A stretch of 64,000 nt of DNA, from the NCBI RefSeq assembly GCF_020215645.1, contig NZ_CP084058.1, positions 62,001 through 126,000 of the forward strand, in the 5' to 3' direction. How positions within the stretch are numbered: position 1 is the stretch's first letter; each line of letters begins with the position of its first letter. A program made the position numbers and the translations under genes. The notes beneath the pieces are model-generated. The model searched no databases. It was not told where the DNA came from and was given only the letters and a program-made list of their open reading frames with translations. Source of the stretch: Nonomuraea gerenzanensis. Lineage in GTDB: Bacteria; Actinomycetota; Actinomycetes; Streptosporangiales; Streptosporangiaceae. Positions 16,454 through 23,395 of the stretch are shown here, in pieces.

Positions 16454-17644
16454 ATGAACACCGGCGAGCCGCGGCGCATCGGGCCCTACGAGGTGCTCGG
16501 CCGCCTGGGGGTCGGCGGTCAGGGCACGGTCTACCTCGCCCAGGGGGAGGCGGGGCGGGTCGCGATCAAGGTGATCCACGCGCAGGGGGCGGCCGATCCG
16601 AGGGCGCGCAGGCGCTTCGCGGACGAGGTGGCGATCGCGTCGCGGGTGCCCAGGGCGTACACGGCGATGATCATCGATGCGGCCATCGACCGCGACCAGC
16701 CGTACATCGTCAGCGAGTACGTGGAAGGCCCGTCCCTGCAGGAGCTCGTCGAGAGGCACGGGCCGCTGCCGGGGGCCGCGCTCGAACGCCTGGCCACCTA
16801 CACGGCCACGGCGCTGGCGGCGATCCACGGCGCCGGGGTCGTGCACCGCGATCTCAAGCCCGCCAACGTCATCATCGGCCCCGACGGGCCGCGCGTGGTG
16901 GACTTCGGCATCGCCCGGGCCCTGGAGGCGACCACCGCGCTGACCACGCCCGTGGGCACCCCCGCCTATCTCGCGCCGGAGCAGGTGGAGGGGGCGGACG
17001 CCGACGTGGGGCCGCCCGTGGACGTGCACGCGTGGGCGGCCACCGTGTACTTCGCCGCCACCGGCAGGGCGCTGTTCGCGGGCAGCAACGTGGCCTTCAT
17101 CATCAACCGCGTGCTGAACGAGGTCCCCGACGTGCGCGTGATGCCCGAGCCGCTGCGCACGCTCGTCGCCGACTGCCTGCGCAAGGACCCGGCGCGCCGG
17201 CCCACCGCGATGGAGCTGCTCGGCCGCCTCGTGGGGTACCGGTCGGGCAACGCGCAGGCGACGTTACCGCGTACCGTGATCCTGCCGGCCACGCTCGGCA
17301 CGCTGAAGGAGACCACCACGCTGGGCAGCGGCCCCGCGGCCGACATCGTGATCGCGGGAGCGGGCATCGCCCCGGCGCACGCCACCGTCCGCAAGGTGAG
17401 CGCCGGCTACCGGCTGCACGACCACAGCGGCGGCCTGGGGACGTTCATCGACGGCCGGCCCGTGCTCTACGCGACCCTGCGGCCCGGCGACCGGTTCAGG
17501 ATCGGTACGGCGGTGCTCCGCCTGACCGAGGCGGGGGAGCTGGAGCGGGTACGGCTCGGCGCGTTGTACGCCGCGCGCTGGTGGCTGCTGCTCCTGCTGG
17601 CCGCGGTGCTGGCGGTGGCGGTGATCGTCGCCGTCACGGGATAG
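16454..17644 (+). CDS. Ser/Thr protein kinase with FHA-like domain and C-terminal TM
   Basis: 396 residues. A Hanks-type kinase domain spans about 10-260, with glycine loop GRLGVGGQGTVY, VAIKVI (K39), VVHRDLKPANVII, VVDFGIARA and GTPAYLAPEQ. Residues about 280-360 look like a divergent FHA domain (LGSGPAADIVI, HATVRK, GTFIDGRPV). A transmembrane helix occupies about 374-394 and leaves almost nothing outside the cell. The kinase and phosphothreonine-reading module are therefore held on the inner membrane face. It is the last gene of the operon and overlaps by 11 bp the 3' end of the convergent binding-protein gene. Confidence 0.87.
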   Translation: MNTGEPRRIGPYEVLGRLGVGGQGTVYLAQGEAGRVAIKVIHAQGAADPRARRRFADEVAIASRVPRAYTAMIIDAAIDRDQPYIVSEYVEGPSLQELVERHGPLPGAALERLATYTATALAAIHGAGVVHRDLKPANVIIGPDGPRVVDFGIARALEATTALTTPVGTPAYLAPEQVEGADADVGPPVDVHAWAATVYFAATGRALFAGSNVAFIINRVLNEVPDVRVMPEPLRTLVADCLRKDPARRPTAMELLGRLVGYRSGNAQATLPRTVILPATLGTLKETTTLGSGPAADIVIAGAGIAPAHATVRKVSAGYRLHDHSGGLGTFIDGRPVLYATLRPGDRFRIGTAVLRLTEAGELERVRLGALYAARWWLLLLLAAVLAVAVIVAVTG

Positions 17645-19178
17645 TCACGGGCGTGGGCACGGTGACGTTCACCCGCTCCCCGGTCCTGGAGTCGAGGGTG
17701 AAGGCGCCGCTGGCGCCGCGGATGGCGTTCGTGCCGGTGAACAGGTAGAGCTGGCCGCGCACGGCCGCCGCCGAGGGCAGGCTGAGCTGGGACGGGTCCA
17801 CGCCGATGGCGGCCTTCTGCACCGCGGTGGCGGCGGCGGTGACCGCGTCGTAGGCCAGGATCGCCAGCCCGCTGCCCAGATGCTCCGCCGGGAACGTCAC
17901 CCCGTGGTGCGGGGCCACGAACTCGTCACGGAAGTCGCGGTAGAGCTGGCGGTGCGGGTTGTCCTCGTGGTCGAGCCGGTTCGGGTCGGCGAGCGGCACG
18001 AACATCACCTTGATCGGCGCCTCGGGGTCGTGCAGCGAGGGGTCGTTCGGGTCCTGGTCCTGGGCGTCGTCGCCGGTGACGACGGTGATGGGGGTGGACC
18101 GGCAGGGGCGGCTGCGCAGCAGTTTGAGGAACGTGGGCATGAACGCCTGGCGGCCCGCGTAGAAGATCATGTCGGTCTTCGTGCCGCAGATCGTGTCGCT
18201 GATCGTGCGCAGGAGCGAGGGGCCGCCGCGCGGGTCGAAGGGGAAGCTGAGGCCGGACCTGTCCACGTACGGCTTGAGCCCGAGCTTGGGGTCGAGGAAG
18301 GCGTCCTTGAGCGAGCGGGCGTACAGGTCCTTGGTGCCCTGCGGGGTCACGTCCGCCCACATCAGCGCCGCGTTCCCGCCCACCTTCCGCTTCTTGAACT
18401 CCTCGGAGATGGCGGCGAGCTGGCCCGACGTGCTGACCGCGGTACGGGTGAGCCCGGGGATGGGCCCGGCCCCGTCGATCTCGCCGGTGGTGTTGAACCC
18501 GGCGGCGGTGATGAAGTCGGCGACCATCGGGATGCCGGGGTCCTTGGCCAGGGCGCGCGCCGCGTCGATGCTCTCCTGCTGGCTGGGGCCCATGCCGGTG
18601 ACCGCGACGATCTGCCCGGGGCTGCCGGTCGCGCCGGTCGCGGCGTTCCTGCGCACCGCCTGCACCGTCGTCCGCCACTGCGAACCGTCGTGGCCGGTGT
18701 TGGCGAGCAGGAGCCGGATCTTGGGGAACGTCTCAGAACGGTTGGCGCGGTACTGCCCGATGAACGCCCCTTCGAGCTGGTGCAGCGCCCGCTCGCCGAC
18801 CAGCCCGCGCGGGCCCGCGCCCATCGGCGCCATGAGCGCGATCGTGCTGTAGTCCTTGCCCTGCATGACCTGCCGGTTCTCCGCCGCGATGGCCTCCAGG
18901 ATCCGCTGGTACTGCTCGCCCAGCACCATCGTGCCCTCGGCCGGGTCCATCAGCCCGACGCACTCGCCCTCCACGTCGACGACGTCCGCGCTGCGCGTCT
19001 CACAACCGCCGAACGGCCACCAGCCCTGCGTGTAGTTCACCAGCACGACGGTGGAGATCAGTACGGCGACCACCACGACGATCACTACCAGGCGCCGCTG
19101 GAAGAGCGCTCCCACCTGCCGTAACAGAATCCACGCGCGCGTCGCGAGCGAAGGCGCCGGTGCCGGTTCGTCATGCAT
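17634..19178 (-). CDS. Membrane-anchored periplasmic-binding (type 1)-like receptor
   Basis: 514 residues. A short cytoplasmic tail and one transmembrane helix (about 30-52) are followed by an extracellular domain of about 450 residues. That domain has the fold signals of branched-chain amino acid-type binding proteins: IALMAPMGAG, KIRLLLANTGHD, IVAVTGMGPSQQ, FITAAGFNTTG and MIFYAGRQAFMPTFLKLL. The ATG at 19178 has GGAG five bases upstream. No ABC permease genes are nearby, so it is more likely a receptor than a transporter part. Its 3' end overlaps that of the kinase-FHA gene, and it may report to that membrane kinase system. The link is inference from position. Confidence 0.82.
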   Translation of the reverse strand: MHDEPAPAPSLATRAWILLRQVGALFQRRLVVIVVVVAVLISTVVLVNYTQGWWPFGGCETRSADVVDVEGECVGLMDPAEGTMVLGEQYQRILEAIAAENRQVMQGKDYSTIALMAPMGAGPRGLVGERALHQLEGAFIGQYRANRSETFPKIRLLLANTGHDGSQWRTTVQAVRRNAATGATGSPGQIVAVTGMGPSQQESIDAARALAKDPGIPMVADFITAAGFNTTGEIDGAGPIPGLTRTAVSTSGQLAAISEEFKKRKVGGNAALMWADVTPQGTKDLYARSLKDAFLDPKLGLKPYVDRSGLSFPFDPRGGPSLLRTISDTICGTKTDMIFYAGRQAFMPTFLKLLRSRPCRSTPITVVTGDDAQDQDPNDPSLHDPEAPIKVMFVPLADPNRLDHEDNPHRQLYRDFRDEFVAPHHGVTFPAEHLGSGLAILAYDAVTAAATAVQKAAIGVDPSQLSLPSAAAVRGQLYLFTGTNAIRGASGAFTLDSRTGERVNVTVPTPVTIP

Positions 19179-19394
19179 CTGGACTCCAGCCGTCACTCAT
19201 CCCATGACCGTGCGGACGCGCTCTTCCTCGACCATCGGTCGCACGCTTTCCAACCCCTGGGGCGGCGTTCTCCTTGACTCAACGTCATTAAAACGTGTTC
19301 AACACCGGCCGGACAACAGTCATGCTCATGGCGCCCGGCGCCTCATTTTGGTGCGCATGGGGCAGAACGTGACGCACTACAGCACAATCGAGGC

Positions 19395-20048
19395 ATGGAG
19401 CTCCCTCGGCAGCCCGGCCCCCGGGACTACCCCGGTGTGGTCGCCACCCTGGTCGCGATCCTGGCGGTCCTGCTGCCGGGCGGCCTGTCCTACAGCATCT
19501 ACCGGTACGTGAGCCCGCCCGCCCCTGTCACCCCGGTGGCCCTGCCCGACCCCACCCCCAGCAAGAAGCCCCGCCAGAAGCCGCTGATCACGGACGGTGA
19601 GTTCGGCGACTGGAACTTCCGCATGGGCAGCGTCGCCTTCAAGGCCAAGCGGGTGAGCGGCTGGACCTACGACACCTGCGCCCCGGTCGACCGGCAGGGC
19701 GTGCTGGCCGGCAACGGCTGCGCGCAGGCGGTCCAGCTCGCCTACTCGGCCTACAGCGGGCATCTCACGGCGGTCCAGGTCATCATGGCCTTCCCCACCG
19801 AGCAGGCCGCCAAGGCCACGGCCAAGCGCCTGACCGGCTCCTCCCGCGCCGTGCAGTGGCGCCGGGACAAGCTGCTCGGCGAGTACGTCTACGGCAGGAC
19901 GCGGTCGAGCGCGACCGGACGGTACGTCGTCTTCACGGCGGTCACCGCCGACAAGACGGCCCAGGCCAAGGCCGCCCGCTTCCACCAGTACCTGCACACG
20001 GACCACGTGAACTACTTCGTCTTCCGCGACGCGACGGTCTCGGGGTGA
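19395..20048 (+). CDS. Membrane-anchored extracytoplasmic protein, unknown
   Basis: 217 residues. A short N-terminus is followed by one transmembrane helix (about 14-38), a Pro-rich linker (VSPPAPVTPVALPDPTPSKKPRQ) and an external domain of about 160 residues. Two Cys (DTCAPVD and NGCAQA) could form a disulfide. The domain resembles small actinomycete surface proteins of unknown role (VIMAFPTEQAAKATAKRL). It is divergent from the binding-protein gene; the 216-bp gap holds the shared promoter region. Confidence 0.68.
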   Translation: MELPRQPGPRDYPGVVATLVAILAVLLPGGLSYSIYRYVSPPAPVTPVALPDPTPSKKPRQKPLITDGEFGDWNFRMGSVAFKAKRVSGWTYDTCAPVDRQGVLAGNGCAQAVQLAYSAYSGHLTAVQVIMAFPTEQAAKATAKRLTGSSRAVQWRRDKLLGEYVYGRTRSSATGRYVVFTAVTADKTAQAKAARFHQYLHTDHVNYFVFRDATVSG

Positions 20049-20087
20049 GCCTCTTCAGGCACCCGGACGGCCGGTAGCATCGCGATC

Positions 20088-20567
20088 GTGGCGGATTGGG
20101 AGTTTCGTCCGGCTTCGGTGGCGGACGTGGACGCGGTGGCGGAGCTGCGTGCGGTGGTGATGAGGGCCGATCTCGAACGGCTCGGACGGTACGACGAGCA
20201 CCGCGTACGGCAGCGCCTGCGCGACGGTTTCCACCCGGCCCACACCTGGACGATCGAGGTGGACGGCGCCTTCGCCGGTTGCGTCGCGCTGCGGCCGGCG
20301 CCGGGCGCGTACTGGCTGGAGCACTTCTACCTGGACCCCCGGGTGCAGGGCAGGGGGATCGGGACCGCCGTGCTGGGGCGGCTGCTGGAGCGGTGCGACC
20401 AGGAGGGGGCCGAGGTGCGGCTGCAGGTGCTGCGGGGCAGCCCGGCCAGGCGGCTGTACGAGCGGCACGGTTTCACGCGCGAGAGCGAGGACGAGGTGGA
20501 CGTCTTCATGGTGCGTGCGCCGGCGACGGTCAGCCCGCCGTCCACGGGCGCAGCTTCTCGGGGTTGA
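20088..20567 (+). CDS. GNAT-family N-acetyltransferase
   Basis: 159 residues from a GTG at 20088. It shows the GNAT core: an N-terminal strand (EFRPASVADVDAVAELR), FYLDPRVQGRGIGTAVLGRLLE carrying the acetyl-CoA pyrophosphate loop R-x-x-G-x-G/A, and SPARRLYERHGF (motif B). It is cytoplasmic and the acceptor is unknown. Its 3' end overlaps the convergent sigma-factor gene by 38 bp. Confidence 0.87.
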   Translation: MADWEFRPASVADVDAVAELRAVVMRADLERLGRYDEHRVRQRLRDGFHPAHTWTIEVDGAFAGCVALRPAPGAYWLEHFYLDPRVQGRGIGTAVLGRLLERCDQEGAEVRLQVLRGSPARRLYERHGFTRESEDEVDVFMVRAPATVSPPSTGAASRG

Positions 20568-21429
20568 GCACCGCCCAGATGTGCTTGATGCGGCCGTCGG
20601 CGACGTCGAAGGCGAGCACCGACACGGTCGCGCCGTCGAGCTGAGCCACCAGGCCGGGCTGGCCGTTGACCGTGCGTTCCACGAGCTCCATGCCGGATCG
20701 TGCGTCCATCCGGTCGGCGAAGAAGCGCGCGATCGGCTCGGCGCCCCGGACCGGGTGGAGGACGGCGGTGACGAGGCCGCCGCCGTCGCCTGTCGCGGTG
20801 GCCTCCGGGTCGAGGATGGCGATGAGGGCGTTGATGTCCTTGCCCTCCCACGCCTGCTTGAAGGCCCTGACGACGCCGGCCTGCTGGGCGGCCGGAGCCG
20901 TGGGGACGCGGGAGTCGCGGATGCGGCGGCGGGCCGAGGTGGCGAGCTGGCGGCAGGCCGCCGGGGTGCGGCCGACGATCTCGGCGACCTCGGCGAAGGG
21001 GTAGCGGAAGACGTCGTGCAGGATGAACGCCACGCGCTCGGCCGGGGTCATCGACTCCAGCACGACGAGGAAGGCCATGTTGACCGACTCGTCGAGGGTC
21101 ACCCGGTCGGCCGGGTCGCCGCTCGCCGGCTCCGTACGCTCGGGCAGCGGCTCGGGGATCCACTCGCCCACGTACCGCTCGCGCCGGGCCCGCGCGGAGC
21201 CGAGCAGGTCGAGGCAGATGCGGCCGGCGACCTTCGTCAGCCAGGCGGCGGGCGACTGGATGGCGTCCTGCTGGCGCCTGGACATGGCGTACCAGCGGGC
21301 GTAGGTCTCCTGGACGACGTCCTCGGCGTCGGCGAGTGAGCCGAGCAGCCGGTAGGCGAGGTTGGTCAGGTGGCGCCGCTCGCTCATGATCGCGCTCAGG
21401 CTGGGGTCGTGTGCTGATGGCGTGGTCAT
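20530..21429 (-). CDS. sigJ: ECF sigma factor, SigJ/ECF41 type with SnoaL-like C-terminus
   Basis: 299 residues. Sigma region 2 (about 20-85) contains LTNLAYRLLGSLADAEDVVQETYARWY. Region 4 (about 125-175) contains LESMTPAERVAFILHDVFRYPFAEVAEIVGRTPAACRQL. A C-terminal SnoaL-like domain (about 190-295) contains DAR, NGQPGLVAQLDG and VLAFDVADGRIKHIWAVLNPEKL, the self-regulatory extension of the ECF41 group. These sigmas have no classical anti-sigma factor and control a neighbouring oxidoreductase-type gene. Here wrbA is divergently transcribed 142 bp away behind an ECF41-like promoter, which suits that model. The symbol sigJ is used in the family sense. Confidence 0.9.
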   Translation of the reverse strand: MTTPSAHDPSLSAIMSERRHLTNLAYRLLGSLADAEDVVQETYARWYAMSRRQQDAIQSPAAWLTKVAGRICLDLLGSARARRERYVGEWIPEPLPERTEPASGDPADRVTLDESVNMAFLVVLESMTPAERVAFILHDVFRYPFAEVAEIVGRTPAACRQLATSARRRIRDSRVPTAPAAQQAGVVRAFKQAWEGKDINALIAILDPEATATGDGGGLVTAVLHPVRGAEPIARFFADRMDARSGMELVERTVNGQPGLVAQLDGATVSVLAFDVADGRIKHIWAVLNPEKLRPWTAG

Positions 21430-21510
21430 GATGTCGCCGGCTCCCTCGCTCGTTCCGCCCTCACCCGGTCAGACGAGACACCGGGGTGAAGTGTGAGGTC
21501 CGCCCGCCAC

Positions 21511-21536
21511 CTCACATCTGGCGCGGTCGCGTCGTC
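21511..21536 (+). promoter_or_regulatory. Candidate ECF41-type promoter for wrbA
   Basis: CTCACA at 21511-21516, then 16 nt, then CGTC at 21533-21536. From memory, the consensus for ECF41 sigma factors is close to TGTCACA-N16-CGTC, so the -10 matches fully and the -35 partly. It lies 36 bp upstream of the wrbA start. Confidence 0.5.
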
Positions 21537-21571
21537 GTACCGGCGAACCGAACACCGAGAAGGGACCGATC

Positions 21572-22180
21572 ATGGAACCCGTCAACGTCGCGATCATCTA
21601 CTACAGTGCCACGGGCACCGTGCACGCCCTGGCGCGGGCCGCCGCCGAGGGCGCGGAGAAGGCCGGGGCGGACGTGCGGCTGCGCAAGGTCGCCGAGCCG
21701 GCGCCGCCGGAGGTGATCGCCTCCAGGCCGGAGTGGGCGCAGCACGTCAGCGACACCGCCGACGTCCCCGAGGCCGTGCTGGACGATCTGGCCTGGGCCG
21801 ACGCCGTGCTGTTCGGCACGCCCACCCGCTTCGGGAACCCGGCCAGCCCGCTCAGGGTGTTCATGGAGAGCACCGGCAGCCTGTGGTTCCAGGGCAAGCT
21901 GGCGGACAAGGTGTACTCGGCCTTCACCGCGTCCAACACCGCCCACGGCGGGCAGGAGTCCACGATCCTGGCGCTGGCGAACACGTTCTACCACTGGGGC
22001 GGGATCATCGTGCCGCCCGGTTACACGGATCCCGTCCAGTTCCAGTCGGGCAACCCGTACGGGACCTCCCACGTGGCCGGTGACGGCCCGCCCGGGGAGA
22101 TCGCCCTGCAGGCGGCCCGGCACCAGGCCCGCCGCGTCGTCGACACCGCCGCCTCGTTCAAGGCCGGCCGCGCCGCCTGA
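21572..22180 (+). CDS. wrbA: WrbA-type NAD(P)H:quinone oxidoreductase
   Basis: 202-residue flavodoxin-like quinone reductase. It contains the FMN phosphate loop YYSATGTVHALA near the start. It also has FGTPTRFGNPASPLRVFMESTGSLWFQGKLADKVYSAFTASNTAHGGQE and the C-terminal NPYGTSHVAGDGP, all WrbA hallmarks. It reduces quinones by two electrons and so protects against redox stress; the soluble enzyme is usually tetrameric. The ATG at 21572 follows AAGGGA. It is divergent from the ECF41-type sigma gene and may be its target. A palindrome (TCGCCCGG-TT-CCGGGCGA, 22213-22230) lies after the gene. Confidence 0.93.
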   Translation: MEPVNVAIIYYSATGTVHALARAAAEGAEKAGADVRLRKVAEPAPPEVIASRPEWAQHVSDTADVPEAVLDDLAWADAVLFGTPTRFGNPASPLRVFMESTGSLWFQGKLADKVYSAFTASNTAHGGQESTILALANTFYHWGGIIVPPGYTDPVQFQSGNPYGTSHVAGDGPPGEIALQAARHQARRVVDTAASFKAGRAA

Positions 22181-22212
22181 TCGTCAGGGGTGCTGCGCCG
22201 GGCCTGAGTTGT

Positions 22213-22230
22213 TCGCCCGGTTCCGGGCGA
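22213..22230. promoter_or_regulatory. Palindrome between wrbA and the TAXI gene
   Basis: TCGCCCGG-TT-CCGGGCGA, arms of eight bases. It lies 32 bp after the wrbA stop and 31 bp before the TAXI-lipoprotein start. It could end wrbA transcription or serve as an operator for the next gene. Confidence 0.4.
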
Positions 22231-22260
22231 CGGTCCCCAGGACGTCCGTATCATCTCGGC

Positions 22261-23220
22261 ATGGTGCCGAAGCTCAGCCGCCGGGCGGTGCTCCTGGCCG
22301 CCGGTGGGCTGCTCGCCGGCTGTTCGCGGCAGCCCGAGGTGGACCGGGTCCAGTTGCGGCTGGCCACCGGGCCGGCGGGGGCGGTGTACCGGCGCATCGG
22401 CGGCTCGCTGGCCGAGCACATCTCCGCGCGGGTGCCCGGCGCCACGGTGACGACCGTGCCCAGCGGGGCGTCCACCGACAACATCCGGATGTTGCGTGCC
22501 GGTGAGGTGCATCTCGGGCTGACGAGCCTGGACGCGCTGATCACCACGGACGGCCGTGCCCCCGACGGGCTCTCGGCGGTCTGCCGGCTGTACGACAGCC
22601 ACCTGCATCTCGTGGTGCCGGCCGGATCGGCGATCGACGGCTTCGGCGACCTGAAGGGCAAGCGGGTCTCGCTGGGCGCGCGCGACTCGGGCACCGAGTT
22701 CACCTCGCTGCGGATCCTGGAGCTCGGCCTGGTCGAGATCGAGGGCCGCTACCTCAGCCAGGCCGAGTCGGCGGCGGCCCTGCGTGACGGCGGGATCGAC
22801 GCGATGTTCTCCCTGACCGGCGTGCCGACACCGGCCATCACCGAGCTGGCGCAGCGGCACCCGGTCCGGCTGATCCCGCTGGACGAGCAGGCCGACGCGC
22901 TCTTCACGGCGTTCCCCGGCCCCTACGCCCCCGCCATGATCCCGGCGACCGCGTACGCCGGGGTGCCCGCCACCCGTACGGTCGCCGTGCCCAACGTGCT
23001 GCTCGCCCGCAACGACCTGCCCGACGACCTGGTGCACGCCATCACCGACACGATCTTCACGCATGCCGGCACGATCACCTCCGGCAGCCGCGACGACACC
23101 GAGGCCGTCCCCGACGCCGTGCCCGAGGCGTGGCAGATCAACGTGCGTACGGGGATCGCCACCTCGTCGATCCCGCTGCATCCCGGCGCGGCGGCCTGGT
23201 TCCAGGACCGCAAACGCTGA
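22261..23220 (+). CDS. TAXI-family solute-binding lipoprotein, no permease partner
   Basis: 319 residues. A twin-Arg-like N-terminus (SRRAVLLAAGGLLAGC) ends in a lipobox with the lipidated Cys near residue 21. The mature part has TAXI-family motifs: LATGPAGAVYRRIGGSLAEHI, SGASTDNIRMLRAGEVHLG, LKGKRVSLGARDSGTE and AITDTIFTH. TAXI proteins normally feed TRAP transporters, but no TRAP permease gene is nearby. It is convergent with a TctE-like sensor kinase, so a role as a ligand-sensing partner is possible. The last codons (AAWFQDRKR) are related to the tandem repeat that follows. Confidence 0.85.
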   Translation: MVPKLSRRAVLLAAGGLLAGCSRQPEVDRVQLRLATGPAGAVYRRIGGSLAEHISARVPGATVTTVPSGASTDNIRMLRAGEVHLGLTSLDALITTDGRAPDGLSAVCRLYDSHLHLVVPAGSAIDGFGDLKGKRVSLGARDSGTEFTSLRILELGLVEIEGRYLSQAESAAALRDGGIDAMFSLTGVPTPAITELAQRHPVRLIPLDEQADALFTAFPGPYAPAMIPATAYAGVPATRTVAVPNVLLARNDLPDDLVHAITDTIFTHAGTITSGSRDDTEAVPDAVPEAWQINVRTGIATSSIPLHPGAAAWFQDRKR

Positions 23221-23395
23221 TCCCGGCGGTCTGGTTCCGGGGCCGTGAGCCCCGGTCCCGGCGGTCTGGTTCCGGGGCCGTGAGCGCCGGTCCCGGCGGT
23301 CTGGTTCCGGGGCCGCGAGCGCCGGTCCCGCCGGCCTGGTTCCGGGGCCGCGAGCGCCGGTCCCGCCGGCCTGGTTCCGGGGCCGTGAGCGTCAC
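23221..23395. repeat. Tandem repeat, 35-bp unit, five copies
   Basis: Units begin at 23221, 23256, 23291, 23326 and 23361. Each carries the core CTGGTTCCGGGGCCG and differs at few positions. The end of the TAXI gene (GCCTGGTTCCAGGACCG) matches the same core, so the array seems to derive from the gene's 3' end. A 35-bp period shifts frame and the array is not coding. It fills the gap between the two convergent genes. Confidence 0.9.

Noticed and set aside
23221..23395. CRISPR array
   Set aside because: The units are directly adjacent with no spacers, and the repeats are diverged copies of the same sequence.
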